Both the position numbers and the translations under genes were made by a program. Positions 1 through 9,135 of a DNA stretch of 64,000 nucleotides are shown one piece after another. The stretch is from JABFRG01 sp038210445 (GTDB lineage: Bacteria > Myxococcota_A > Polyangia > Polyangiales > Polyangiaceae): assembly GCA_038210445.1 (NCBI GenBank), contig JBBQWQ010000020.1, positions 1 to 64,000 of the forward strand, written 5' to 3'. How positions within the stretch are numbered: the stretch's first letter is position 1; the number at the start of each line of letters is the position of its first letter. The notes beneath the pieces are model-generated. The model was not told the origin of the DNA. It saw nothing but the letters and a program-made list of their open reading frames with translations, and did no database searches.

Positions 1-87
1 CTGCGCTTGCCTTTACAATGGTTCTTGTTGCAGAAAAACAAACGGAGCGTCTATCGCGGTTCTGGGCGTGTGGCCCTGACTTGCCAC

Positions 88-139
88 CTCACCCCCCTCA
101 CCCTGATGGGCCCTACAGGGAGAGGGGGTCGGGGGTGAG
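88..139. repeat. Large imperfect inverted repeat
   Basis: CTCACCCCC at 88-96 is the reverse complement of GGGGGTGAG at 131-139, and inside it CCCTG (101-105) pairs with CAGGG (116-120). It lies about 30 bases beyond the stop of the minus-strand transporter gene, so it may be a transcription terminator or a REP-like intergenic element. There is no T-tract on either side. Confidence 0.5.
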
Positions 140-169
140 TCAAAGAGAAGTAGGCTCCGGGCCTCAGGC

Positions 170-898
170 CTACGTCCTGGTCTCGTGCTTCTCGGGCTCG
201 AGCTTCATCCAGCGGACGATGGCGCCGTGAAGAGCATAGATGACCGGCGTGAGGCAGATGGCGACGACCAGCTTGATGCCGTACTCGCGGAGCCCCTTGC
301 GGGCGATCCAGCCGACGTCTTGCTTGCCGAACCAGAAGATGCCGTTGACCGCCACGGTGTCCACGATCTGGCTCAGTAGCGTAGACCCCGTGGCGCGGAG
401 CCACAAATGCCGGCTCTGGGTGAGGGCTTTCCAGAATTGAAAGACGTAGATGTCGAGGAATTGCCCGATGAGATACGCGATGATCGACGCCACGAAGAGG
501 CGCGCGCTCCCGCCGAAGATCTTGATGAACTCCGCCTGCGTGAAATACGTGTCGTTGGGGTCCGGCGGGGGCGGGATGGCGGTGGTGATCTGCAGCAGCG
601 CCCATGCGCCCACCGCGGCGCCGAAGCCCAGGAACGTGAGAAAGCGCGCGCCCCGACGACCGTAGAAATCGTTCACCACGTCGGTGAGCAAGAAGGTCAC
701 CGGGAAGGCCACGATGCCCACCGAGATGGGTCCCAGCGGCGTTCCGATGTTCTTGCCGCCGATGACGTCGCCCAGGAGCAGGCACGAGATGAACGCCACC
801 GAGAGGCAGACGAAGAGCTTCGCCGAAGGGCTCACGCGGTCGAACGGGCTCGAGACCTCCTCGCGGACCACCGCTTGGGCCAGAACGGGCTCACTCAT
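170..898 (-). CDS. YhhQ/VUT-family queuosine precursor transporter
   Basis: A 242-residue polytopic inner-membrane protein of the YhhQ (DUF165, vitamin-uptake-like) family. Family members import queuosine precursors such as preQ0/preQ1 for tRNA modification. Hydrophobic segments run through the whole protein after a polar 25-residue N-terminus. The family hallmark segment VAFPVTFLLTDVVNDFYG and the later GQFLDIYVF stretch are present, and length fits the family (about 220-250). The ATG at 898 is used because upstream in-frame sequence overlaps the histidine kinase gene and is not protein-like. It is the last gene of a minus-strand run, 37 bases after the kinase stop. Family assignment is firm; the substrate is inferred. 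Confidence 0.85.
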   Translation of the reverse strand: MSEPVLAQAVVREEVSSPFDRVSPSAKLFVCLSVAFISCLLLGDVIGGKNIGTPLGPISVGIVAFPVTFLLTDVVNDFYGRRGARFLTFLGFGAAVGAWALLQITTAIPPPPDPNDTYFTQAEFIKIFGGSARLFVASIIAYLIGQFLDIYVFQFWKALTQSRHLWLRATGSTLLSQIVDTVAVNGIFWFGKQDVGWIARKGLREYGIKLVVAICLTPVIYALHGAIVRWMKLEPEKHETRT

Positions 899-935
899 GA
901 TTCGAGGATGACGAAAAAGGGGCGGGAACTGAAGC

Positions 936-2600
936 TCATTCGGAGGAATCGGGGGGCGCTTCGGGGGGGCCCACGATGGGCAGCGTGAGCCGGAAGGTAG
1001 CGCCCCGACCGAAGGCGCTGCCGGGGAGGTGAACGAGCTCGCCGTCGTGCTCGAGGGCAATGCGCTGGGCGATGGCCAGGCCGAGACCGGTGCCGTGCGC
1101 TTTGGTGGTGGCATAGGGTTCGAACAGCCGTTCGGCAATGGCTGGATCGATGCCCGCGCCGTTGTCGGACACCGCGATGAAGACGTGCCCCTGCCCTGCC
1201 ATGCCAGTGCGAAGGGTCACACGCGCGTCTTTCTGGCCCTTGAGCGCGTCGGTGGCGTTCTGCACCAGGTTGGTGAGCACCTGCACGATCTGATCGCGAT
1301 CGGCGCGAATGCTCGGCGTCGGCGACTCGGCGATGGCCTCGAACTGCACGCCGGAGTCGGCCTTGTGGAGCGTAAGTATGGAAGCCACGAGCTCCGCGAG
1401 ATCCACCGGCTGCGGCTTGGGCCGCGGAAGCCGCGCGAAGCGGGTGAACTCGGTGACGATGTTGGAGATGCGATGCACCTCGTCGAGCACCGTGCGCGTG
1501 GCCTCGTCGAAGTACTCGTCGAAGGCCGGATCTTCCCGAGCCCGGAGGCGCCGCAGGGTTTCCACCGCAGCGCGAATGGGCGCCAGCGGGTTCTTCACCT
1601 CGTGCGCGACCCGACGCGCTACCTCGCGCCAGGCCGCCACCCGGCTGGCATCGGCAAGCCGCTGACGCGTCTTCGAGAGATCCTCGATCATGGTGTCGAA
1701 GGCGATCACCAGCTCGCGAATCTCGCCCGAGCCCTGCACCCGCAGCGGCCGCGCGTCGCCGCTGGCCACCTTGCGCGCTTGCCGCGCCAGCTCGGCGATG
1801 GGGCGCCCCAGGCTGCGCGCCAGGATGATGCTGAAGAGCAGCGCGATGCCGGTGGAGATGAGCGCCGCCACCAGCACCAGCTGGTCGATGCGCTCGATGT
1901 TGGCCCGCAGCTCCTCGGTAGACTTGGTGACGGTGATGGGGAGCGAGTGCCCGAAATCATCGTGCAGTGTACACGTATCGTGGGCAACATTCTGGAGCTC
2001 GCTCTTGCTCTCGCCCACCTGCACGCCCACGTCGAGGGTGGAGCCGATGCGCGCCAGGAGCGGGTCGAGGTTACGGCCGCCGATGAGCCCCACCGAGCCG
2101 GAGCTGCCCTGCATGCGAAAGCGACAGCGCGACACCAGCGACCGCGTGCCCTCGGTGCGCAGCTCGAAGCGCTGGGTGTCTTTTGCGAGCTGCCGCTCGA
2201 TGTCTTTGGCGCTGGTGCCCAGGAGCGAGCGTGGATCGGCGCCGATGATGTCGCCCTTGCTGGTGGCGAGGATGAGCTCGTCGAGATCGTAGGCCACGCG
2301 CCGGGGCGGCACCAGCTGCGAGAACCGCGTGCGATGTTCGTCGAGGCGTCCGGACTCGATCTCGACGGCCACCCGATCGACCAGCTCGAGCGGCCTGCAG
2401 GCGTTGTCGACCAGCGTCGCGTCGCGCTCCGCCTGGCGCGTGACCTCCTTGGTGAGCTCCACGCAGGCGCGCTTCACCCGCGCGTTGAAGTCGGAAGTCG
2501 CCTTGGTCTGCTCGCCTTGACGGACCGCCACGCCCAGGCCGGCAACGGAGACCGCCGCCAAGAAGCCGAACGCCAGCACGAGCCGCGGCGCGAGCCTCAC
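936..2600 (-). CDS. NtrY-like membrane sensor histidine kinase
   Basis: A 554-residue sensor kinase. It has a transmembrane segment near residues 6-26, an extracytoplasmic region, a second segment at about 241-261, a HAMP linker at about 262-315, a HisKA domain with phospho-acceptor His333 in RVAHEVKNPL, then an HATPase domain with N-box NLVQNATDAL, DNGAGID and GTGLGLAI. The NPLAPI after the histidine resembles NtrY-type kinases. The GTG start at 2600 overlaps the TGA of the upstream solute-binding protein gene (GTGA), so the two are translationally coupled. No response regulator gene is adjacent. A dispersed palindrome site (1963-1973) falls in the extracytoplasmic domain (Cys210-His213). 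Confidence 0.85.
   Translation of the reverse strand: MRLAPRLVLAFGFLAAVSVAGLGVAVRQGEQTKATSDFNARVKRACVELTKEVTRQAERDATLVDNACRPLELVDRVAVEIESGRLDEHRTRFSQLVPPRRVAYDLDELILATSKGDIIGADPRSLLGTSAKDIERQLAKDTQRFELRTEGTRSLVSRCRFRMQGSSGSVGLIGGRNLDPLLARIGSTLDVGVQVGESKSELQNVAHDTCTLHDDFGHSLPITVTKSTEELRANIERIDQLVLVAALISTGIALLFSIILARSLGRPIAELARQARKVASGDARPLRVQGSGEIRELVIAFDTMIEDLSKTRQRLADASRVAAWREVARRVAHEVKNPLAPIRAAVETLRRLRAREDPAFDEYFDEATRTVLDEVHRISNIVTEFTRFARLPRPKPQPVDLAELVASILTLHKADSGVQFEAIAESPTPSIRADRDQIVQVLTNLVQNATDALKGQKDARVTLRTGMAGQGHVFIAVSDNGAGIDPAIAERLFEPYATTKAHGTGLGLAIAQRIALEHDGELVHLPGSAFGRGATFRLTLPIVGPPEAPPDSSE
1963..1973. repeat. Dispersed palindrome site 1 (TGCAGTGTACA)
   Basis: Exact TGYA-N3-TRCA match inside the histidine kinase gene; on the coding strand it reads Cys-Thr-Leu-His codons (TGT ACA CTG CAC), the only copy in this reading frame. 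Confidence 0.75.
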
Positions 2601-3946
2601 TTGCGGGCTCGCTGGGTGGCCGGAAAGTCGGCGCCGGGGCCCACGGCGAAGGCCGGGAGCAGCAGATCCGGCGCGCGGCCGCCTTGCACGCGCACTTCGC
2701 CGAGAACGCCCAACCGCAGCGTGCGCGTGAGCACGCGCGGCGAAACGTCGGAGGTGAAGCGCGGTGGCCGCAAGATGCTCTGCGCCGCAGCCGCCGGATC
2801 GTCGGCCGTGGCGAGCGCCGCGAGTGCACCCAGGGGTCCAGGAAAGAGCGGCCGCGCCACGTCGACCATGAGCGCAAAGGCGCGTGAGCTGCGGAGCGTT
2901 CGAATCTCGCTTTCGCTGGTGGTGCGCACGGAGATCTCGTGGCCCGGCCGCGAGAGCGTGGCAGCCACCGCGCGGGCCAGCTCGGCGAGCCACGGCGCGT
3001 CTTCACGCACCACCAGCGCGGTGGGCGGACCACCCCACCCTTCTTCGCGTTCGCCGGGCCAGGCTGGTCCGAGACCGAGGTAGGAGAGGCGCGAGTGAGG
3101 CAAGCCATCGCACAAACGCTGCGCGGTGCCGGCGACGTCCCAGGTGCCCGCATCTTTTCCGGTGCGCAAGACGGCCCAGGCCACGGCGCCCAGATCGAAC
3201 GGACGCGCGCCCGGGCGCGGCTCGTGGAGGCCCATGCCCAGCCATCCGAGATCGTCTTTGCCGGTCTCGAAGGCGCGGAGCGACGCTGAAAGATCGGCCG
3301 CCTCGAACACCTGAATCTCGTCGAGGTAGGCGGGGCCGCGAGCCGCCAAGGGATTGCGCGCCAGCACCCAACCGTCGCCGCGGCGGCGCCAGCGAAAGGG
3401 ACCGGTCCCGTCGGGCGAGTCGGCGTCGAAACCGCGCGGCACGATGGCGGCGAGCGGCGAAGCCAGCGCGCGCACCACCTTGGGAATCGCTGTGGCATCT
3501 TTCGCGGAGAAGGCGATACCGCCGCGCTGAAGACGCGTAGCCGGGAGCTCCGCGAACCAGGCGCGGGCCCCGAGCTTTCGCGCGCGCTCCAGCGAGAACA
3601 CGACGTCGCTGCCGTCGATGCCCTTGCCCGAGGCCGAGCGCAGGCCTTCGCGGATGGGCACGTGAACCAGCCCGCCCTCGAAAGTGGGCTCCGACTCCGC
3701 CAGCGAAGGCGTGAAGTTCCCCTGATCGTCGCGCGCGTAGAGGGTGTCGAAGAGGGCGTCACCGAAGAGCGCGGCGGTTGCGTCCTCGATGCGATGCGGA
3801 TCGATGCTCCCCAGGGGCCACGGCACGCGAAAGCTCATACGACCGGCAGGGAGCGTACGGCCACGGCCGGCGGCCGAAACGCCGAACCCCACCACCGCGG
3901 CGCCGAGCAGCGCAGCGCGGCGCGAGATCGCCGCATCAGCGAACAA
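2597..3946 (-). CDS. Family 5 extracellular solute-binding protein, Tat-like signal
   Basis: A protein of about 449 residues resembling ABC-type peptide/nickel binding proteins (SBP_bac_5). Typical family features are an N-terminal lobe with GSIDPH, LFDTLYARDDQGNF and GLRSASGKGIDGSDVVFSLERA, then GTGPFRW and PAYLDEIQVF. The N-terminus SRRAALLGAAVVGFGVSAAG is a twin-arginine-like export signal. To include it, the start is taken as TTG at 3946, overlapping the preceding gene by 11 bases; a shorter ATG start lies at 3838. No permease or ATPase genes are near, and the coupled downstream gene is a histidine kinase, so it may be a periplasmic ligand receptor for that kinase rather than an importer subunit. 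Confidence 0.72.
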   Translation of the reverse strand: MFADAAISRRAALLGAAVVGFGVSAAGRGRTLPAGRMSFRVPWPLGSIDPHRIEDATAALFGDALFDTLYARDDQGNFTPSLAESEPTFEGGLVHVPIREGLRSASGKGIDGSDVVFSLERARKLGARAWFAELPATRLQRGGIAFSAKDATAIPKVVRALASPLAAIVPRGFDADSPDGTGPFRWRRRGDGWVLARNPLAARGPAYLDEIQVFEAADLSASLRAFETGKDDLGWLGMGLHEPRPGARPFDLGAVAWAVLRTGKDAGTWDVAGTAQRLCDGLPHSRLSYLGLGPAWPGEREEGWGGPPTALVVREDAPWLAELARAVAATLSRPGHEISVRTTSESEIRTLRSSRAFALMVDVARPLFPGPLGALAALATADDPAAAAQSILRPPRFTSDVSPRVLTRTLRLGVLGEVRVQGGRAPDLLLPAFAVGPGADFPATQRARK

Positions 3947-5348
3947 GCCACACCTCCGGCAAGCCGGGCTTGGCCGGGTCGGCGCTGTACGTTGCGCCCA
4001 CTGCGAGTGCGATCGCCGGCACGCCGCGCTCTTCCGGAGGGCAGGCGGCGACCGCGCGAATGCCCGTAGGCGCCGGCACGCGCAGCCGCTGTTGAAAGCC
4101 GTTCTTGGTCCAGGTGAGAATGGTGAGCGCGTCGTCACCGGTGTCTTGCGAGAAGACGATCTCTGGCTCGCCGTCGAGGTCGAGGTCGGCGAGGAGCATC
4201 TGCGCGCCCACGTTCTCGAGCACCTGCGTAACGTCACCGCGCCGGAGCCGCAGCTTGCCGCCAGGCTCGCGGGCGGCGATGACCGTGCTCGTAGTGCCAT
4301 CCTTCGACACCAGATCGAGCGCCGCGAAGGCGTCGAAGCGTGTGGTGGGCGGTACGAGCCCATCTTCAACTGGCGGTTTGGGCTTGCCCGCGGGCGCCGG
4401 CTTGGTGGGCACCGGCACCGGTGGAGCCGGCGGGGGCACGCAAGCCAGCACCATGCCGTCGAAGGCCGAGGCCTCGGGCGAGAGCGAAGCGCACCCGGCG
4501 GCCGCGCTCACGGGAAGGCCGCGCAAGGCATCCTTGGGCGCGAGGGCCGCATCGAGGCGCACCCCGCCGCGATCGGAGAGGCCCACCAGGAGTCCATCGA
4601 GACCGAAGAACGCAGTGGCCATGGGCTCGCGCAGCGGGACCGGCACGCGCTTGGCGAGCGTGGCCCAGGGGGCTGCGCGCTCCACCACGTAACCGCCGCC
4701 GCGCAGGCGACCGACCGAGACGCGGTTGCGGGTCACCAGCGCGAGCTCCAGGCCACCGTCGGCATCGAGATCGCCGCACGCCATCGCCAGCACCTCGCCC
4801 TCGCCGTGCCGCGCCTTGTGCACCTTCGACTGCTCCAGCAGCACCGGCGGGTAGAACGACCGAACCTCGGCGTCGGCCGGGCGCGAGGCGAACGCGTGCG
4901 CCAGCGGCGGCGGCGAGATGCGGCGCAGGCGGTCCCAGCTGTTGGTGACCACCGGAAAGGCGTCGACCGTGACCCGCAGCTCGCCCTTCTTCACCTCGGT
5001 TTGCACCCACACGAAGGCGGGCGACTTGGCCGCCGCAGCGTGCGCCGCCGACAGCGATAAAGGTGCATTATGCACGCGTGCACCGTCGAGCTTGCCGGCC
5101 ACCTGCGTCGCCACCCGCACCGCCAGCTCGTCGCCGCGCGGAGTGGGCATGTCGGTGGTGAGCGGCGCTGCGATGACCAGTGCGCCCTTGGGCACGGTGG
5201 CCAGCGCCTTGGCGAGATCCGGCGCGACGGTGCCGATGGCGCTCGCAGCGCGGGCCGGCGACGCATGTACGCACGGCAAGGCTCCCAGCGCCAACGCGAG
5301 CGCGCAGCGCCGAAGCAGGGCCGAACAGGGGAGGATGCGGATGGTCAC
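3936..5348 (-). CDS. Secreted FG-GAP-repeat protein
   Basis: A 470-residue exported protein. The N-terminus has a cleavable signal (LALALGALPCVHASPARAA). Two clear FG-GAP/VCBS-like calcium-binding motifs are visible, GDLDADGGLELALV (about residue 190) and ADLDLDGEPEIVF (about residue 385), separated by a Pro/Lys-rich linker (PAPPVPVPTKPAPAGKPKPP), suggesting a beta-propeller. GTG start at 5348. It heads the operon with the solute-binding protein and kinase. Function unknown; possibly a surface or periplasmic ligand-binding propeller. Confidence 0.7.
   Translation of the reverse strand: MTIRILPCSALLRRCALALALGALPCVHASPARAASAIGTVAPDLAKALATVPKGALVIAAPLTTDMPTPRGDELAVRVATQVAGKLDGARVHNAPLSLSAAHAAAAKSPAFVWVQTEVKKGELRVTVDAFPVVTNSWDRLRRISPPPLAHAFASRPADAEVRSFYPPVLLEQSKVHKARHGEGEVLAMACGDLDADGGLELALVTRNRVSVGRLRGGGYVVERAAPWATLAKRVPVPLREPMATAFFGLDGLLVGLSDRGGVRLDAALAPKDALRGLPVSAAAGCASLSPEASAFDGMVLACVPPPAPPVPVPTKPAPAGKPKPPVEDGLVPPTTRFDAFAALDLVSKDGTTSTVIAAREPGGKLRLRRGDVTQVLENVGAQMLLADLDLDGEPEIVFSQDTGDDALTILTWTKNGFQQRLRVPAPTGIRAVAACPPEERGVPAIALAVGATYSADPAKPGLPEVWLVR
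5064..5074. repeat. Dispersed palindrome site 2 (TGCATTATGCA)
   Basis: Exact TGYA-N3-TRCA match in the FG-GAP gene, coding Val92-His-Asn-Ala on the minus strand, with the unusual codons CAT AAT GCA CCT TTA around it. Confidence 0.8.
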
Positions 5349-5421
5349 GAGACAGGTTTGAGCTTACGCCCCTTCGGTGCCCGTTTCTATAGCCGGCCGG
5401 CCGCAACACCCCCTGGTGCAG

Positions 5422-7992
5422 CTAGCGGCGATCGTCGGGCAGCGGCGGCAGGTACACGTCGGGGAAGCTGGTGGGAATGCCGGCGTCGGTCGGCGCGCCA
5501 GCGTCGGGCTCGGGGATCTCGCTGACGTCGGTGGGCTCGGTCTTCTCCAGAAAGACCTCGTCGATGACGTCGGGATCGTCGGCGTACGGCAGCTTGCCGG
5601 TCTTGGCGTCAATCTTCACCACCACGACGCCGGCCGGGCGCGAGAAGTCTACCGCCGGCTTTCCATCGTGCGCGCCCTTCATGAACGAGACCCACGCCGG
5701 GAGCGCGGTCGAGCCACCCGCCTCGGCGCCGCCCAGCAGCTTGCCGTCGTCGTAGCCCACCCACGACACTGCGGCAATGTCGGTCGAGAAGCCGGCAAAC
5801 CAGGTGTCCTTGGAGCCGTTGCTGGTGCCGGTCTTGCCGGCCACCGGGCGGTTCAATGCCTTGGCGCGGGTACCGGTACCGTGGTCGATGACGCTGGTCA
5901 TCATGCTGGTGATGACGTAGGCCTCGGCCTCGTCGAGCACCCGGCGCGCAGGGGGACGCTGCTTGAGCTCCAGCTCTTTGCCGTCGGGTCCGACGATCTT
6001 GCTGATGAGCCGCGGCGCATCGTACACACCGCCGGCCGCGAACGTCGCATAGGCCGCGCACAGCTCGATGGGCTCCACTTCGTAGCTGCCAAGGGCCAGC
6101 GAGAGATCCGGCTTCATCGGCGTGGTGATGCCCAGCGCGCTGGCCCAATCGACCACATTTTGCGGCCCCACGTCTTCGAGCACCCGCACCGCGCCGACGT
6201 TCACCGAGTTGGCGAGCACTTCGCGCAGCCGCAGCGGATCCTTCGCCGTCCAGCCCTCGTAGTTGGAAGGCTTGTAGTCGCCGAAGGCCTTGGGGTTGAT
6301 GTCGATGAGCGAAGCCGGCGTGAAGCGACGCGAGTGAATGGCGTAGCTGTAGACGATGGGCTTGAAGGTGGAGCCCGGCTGCCGCCGCGATTGCGTCGCG
6401 CGGTCGAGGCCGCCGGCGGCCGCTTCGTAGTTGCCCACCAGCGCCAGCACGTCGCGCGACTTCACGTCGATGGCCACGAACGCGCCCTCGGGTCCCGACT
6501 CCAGGCGCAGCGGCACGCGCGGCGCAGGCTTCGCCGGGTCGGCCGACACGGCCGGCGGCGAGAGCAGGCTCACCCGCACCTTGGCGCCGCGCGGTGCGAA
6601 GGCGCTCGCCTTGAGCTTGGCCGGGTTGTAGCGCTCGTAGTCCCCGAGCTTCACCATGCCCATGACCGTGCCGACGCGCACGTCGAACGTGTTGGCCTCG
6701 TCGTTCGCGGCGTCGATGACCCCCACGTACACTTTGTGGGTCTCGAAGCTGGGAAGGCCTTCGAAGGGCGCGTCTTTGGGCGGCGTGCGCGAGGGCGGCG
6801 GCGCCTTCTTCTTTGGGTCGGTGGGCGGTGGCGGCGGCGCCTTGAAGGCTCCTTGCACGCCATGGCGCTTGTCGTAGGCGGCGAGGTTGTCGCGCAGCGA
6901 CTTTCGCGCCAGCGCCTGCATCTTCGGATCGATGGTGGTGGTGATGGTGAAGCCGCCCTGGGCGCTCCGCTCGGGCGCCAGCTCGTGGAGCATCTTGCGA
7001 GCGATGGCCACCACCTCGGGCGCCAGCTCGTTGGTGCTCTCGGCCGCGGGCACCAGGCGCACCGGCTCGTCTTTGGCCTGGTCGAACACGGGCTGATTGA
7101 TGAACCCCTTGTCGAGCATGCGCTGCAATGTGCGACCGCGCCGTTCCAGGGCCTTCCGGAGGTCCTTCCGAGGGGTGCACGACTCGGGGCACGCGATGAT
7201 GCCCGCGAGCAGCGCTGCCTCCGCCACCGTCATGTCTTTGGCCGACTTGCCGAAGAGATCGCGCGAGGCCTCTTCGATGCCGTAGCGGCCGTGCCCGAAG
7301 TAGATGTGATTCAGGTAGAGCTCGAGGATCTCGTCCTTCTTCAGCTCTTGCTCCAGCTTACGCGCCAGCACCGCTTCGCGGATCTTCCGGCGGTAGCTTC
7401 GCTCCGAGTCGAGCAGAATGTTCTTCACCACTTGCTGGGTGATGGTCGAGCCGCCTTGGCGCACCTCGCCGGAGCGGAGGTTCACGTACGCGGCGCGCAT
7501 GATGCCGAGGTAGTTGAGCCCCTCGTGCTCGTAGAACGTCGCGTCTTCGGCGCCCAGTACCGCGCGCTTCACGTGATCGGGCAGAGTCTCGATGGAGACC
7601 AGCGTGCGCCGTTCCGTGAACAGCTCGGCCAACACCGAGCCGTCGCGGGCGAGCACGCGCGTTACCTGCGGCGGCTTGTAGGTGTGGCGAAGATCGGTGA
7701 CCGCCGGGAGCTCGGCCTCGATGCTCCGCACGTAGAGCCAGAAAGCGACCGCGCCGGCAACGCCCAGCACGAGCGCGACCACCGTGGTGCGCTTGAACCA
7801 CTTCCACGTGAACGAGAGAAAGCGCGGAAGGCCGCGCAGCGCGTCTTGGGGGGCCGGGGAGCCCGGACGTTCTTGCATGGACGGACGGGAAACGCGCGGC
7901 GGGGTGCTTTCGATTCCCCAGCGCGACGGTACCTCCCGGCGGTTCTTCGGGAGATCGCCGGTCGGAGGCTTCGGCGGGCGTTCAGAGGCCAC
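5422..7992 (-). CDS. mrcA: Class A penicillin-binding protein (PBP1a)
   Basis: An 856-residue bifunctional peptidoglycan synthase. A cytoplasmic Pro/Arg-rich N-terminus of about 68 residues precedes one transmembrane anchor (VVALVLGVAGAVAFWLYV). The glycosyltransferase-51 domain has GAEDATFYEHEG, RQGGSTITQQ and LYLNHIYFG. The transpeptidase domain has the SxxK nucleophile in QPGSTFKP (around residue 540), SVN, and KTGTSNGSKD (around residue 718). A Pro/Lys-rich insertion (PPPPPTDPKKKAPPP) lies between the domains. It starts six bases after the Ser/Thr kinase stop, so the two are probably co-transcribed. Confidence 0.95.
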   Translation of the reverse strand: MASERPPKPPTGDLPKNRREVPSRWGIESTPPRVSRPSMQERPGSPAPQDALRGLPRFLSFTWKWFKRTTVVALVLGVAGAVAFWLYVRSIEAELPAVTDLRHTYKPPQVTRVLARDGSVLAELFTERRTLVSIETLPDHVKRAVLGAEDATFYEHEGLNYLGIMRAAYVNLRSGEVRQGGSTITQQVVKNILLDSERSYRRKIREAVLARKLEQELKKDEILELYLNHIYFGHGRYGIEEASRDLFGKSAKDMTVAEAALLAGIIACPESCTPRKDLRKALERRGRTLQRMLDKGFINQPVFDQAKDEPVRLVPAAESTNELAPEVVAIARKMLHELAPERSAQGGFTITTTIDPKMQALARKSLRDNLAAYDKRHGVQGAFKAPPPPPTDPKKKAPPPSRTPPKDAPFEGLPSFETHKVYVGVIDAANDEANTFDVRVGTVMGMVKLGDYERYNPAKLKASAFAPRGAKVRVSLLSPPAVSADPAKPAPRVPLRLESGPEGAFVAIDVKSRDVLALVGNYEAAAGGLDRATQSRRQPGSTFKPIVYSYAIHSRRFTPASLIDINPKAFGDYKPSNYEGWTAKDPLRLREVLANSVNVGAVRVLEDVGPQNVVDWASALGITTPMKPDLSLALGSYEVEPIELCAAYATFAAGGVYDAPRLISKIVGPDGKELELKQRPPARRVLDEAEAYVITSMMTSVIDHGTGTRAKALNRPVAGKTGTSNGSKDTWFAGFSTDIAAVSWVGYDDGKLLGGAEAGGSTALPAWVSFMKGAHDGKPAVDFSRPAGVVVVKIDAKTGKLPYADDPDVIDEVFLEKTEPTDVSEIPEPDAGAPTDAGIPTSFPDVYLPPLPDDRR

Positions 7993-7998
7993 GGGCGT

Positions 7999-9108
7999 TC
8001 AGCGCAAAGCCCGCATGAGGACCACGGTCACGCCGATGCCCAACACGAAGGCCAGCAGGACCGCGAGCACCATCGGGCTCGATCGTCGGGGCACGCCGGC
8101 CACCACCAGCGGCGAATCGCCGCGCGCGGAAGCCGCCATCGGTGCGGTGCCACTGCGCGCGGGCGACGCAGCCACCGGAATCGCCGGCGCGGAGGGCAGC
8201 ACGGCGGTCGCGAGCGGCACCCGCGGAGCGCGACCGGTGGACGCGGTCACCAAGGCGTCGCCGAAGGCTGCTGCCGTTTGATACCGAGCCTCCGGCTCCT
8301 TGGCCAGCGCGCGCTCCATTACCGCCCACACGGCGGGCGGGAAGGTGCGGCCGGGGACGCGCTCGTTCAGGGGAATTGGCGGCGCGGAGACCTGCATCTG
8401 CAGGAACTCCATGGCGCCCCGCGCCTCGAAAGGCAACTTGCCGGCGAGCGCCTCGTACAGAATCACCGCCAGCGAGTAGATGTCGCTGGCCGGTGTGAGC
8501 TTCTTTCCCTGGGCTTGCTCCGGGCTCATGAACTCCGGGGTGCCGAAGACCATGCCCTCCTGGGTGAGAACGATGGACCCCGGCCGCATCTCGCGCTGGG
8601 TGACCTTGGCCAGGCCGAAGTCGAGGACTTTCACGAAGTCGTCGATGCCGCCCTGCTTGCAGACGAACACGTTCTCGGGCTTCAAATCTCGATGGATGAT
8701 TCCGGCCGCGTGGGCCTCTTCCAGCGCGCCACAGGCCTGGGCCAAAATCGGCACCGCCCGCTCCAGCGGCAGCCCGCCGGTCTGGCGCACAAGCTGGTTC
8801 AGGTTCTTGCCGTCGAGGTACTCCATGACGATGTAGAGCGAACCGTCGTCGAGCTCGCCGTACAGCAGCACGCGCACGGTGTTGGGGTGCGTCAGGTGGC
8901 TAAGGGCGCGGGCCTCGCGACGAAAGCGCGACGCCATGTCTTTGCGGTCTACCAGCTTGGGGTGCAGGATCTTCACCGCCACCATGCGGTTCATCTCCGG
9001 CTGGAGCGCCTTGTAGACGGTGCCCATGCCGCCGGCCCCGATCTTCTGCACGATCTGGAACTGCCCCTCGAGGATGTCCCGACCGATGAACGGATCCTGA
9101 GGCTTCAT
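7999..9108 (-). CDS. Membrane Ser/Thr protein kinase (Pkn type)
   Basis: A 369-residue Hanks-type kinase with catalytic domain at about residues 15-275: Gly-loop GAGGMGTVY, VAVKIL lysine, HRDLKPENV catalytic loop, DFG (LDFGLAK) and activation segment GTPEFMSPEQ. An Ala/Pro-rich juxtamembrane stretch leads to a C-terminal transmembrane helix (MVLAVLLAFVLGIGVTVVLM) with almost nothing outside, so it lacks a sensory ectodomain. ATG at 9108 chosen; a GTG lies six codons upstream. The position just before the PBP1a gene suggests a cell-wall regulatory role, by analogy with PknB-type kinases. It is divergent from pgeF, with 27 bases between the starts. Confidence 0.9.
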   Translation of the reverse strand: MKPQDPFIGRDILEGQFQIVQKIGAGGMGTVYKALQPEMNRMVAVKILHPKLVDRKDMASRFRREARALSHLTHPNTVRVLLYGELDDGSLYIVMEYLDGKNLNQLVRQTGGLPLERAVPILAQACGALEEAHAAGIIHRDLKPENVFVCKQGGIDDFVKVLDFGLAKVTQREMRPGSIVLTQEGMVFGTPEFMSPEQAQGKKLTPASDIYSLAVILYEALAGKLPFEARGAMEFLQMQVSAPPIPLNERVPGRTFPPAVWAVMERALAKEPEARYQTAAAFGDALVTASTGRAPRVPLATAVLPSAPAIPVAASPARSGTAPMAASARGDSPLVVAGVPRRSSPMVLAVLLAFVLGIGVTVVLMRALR

Positions 9109-9135
9109 CGCACGCTCGTGATACACGATTTCTCG

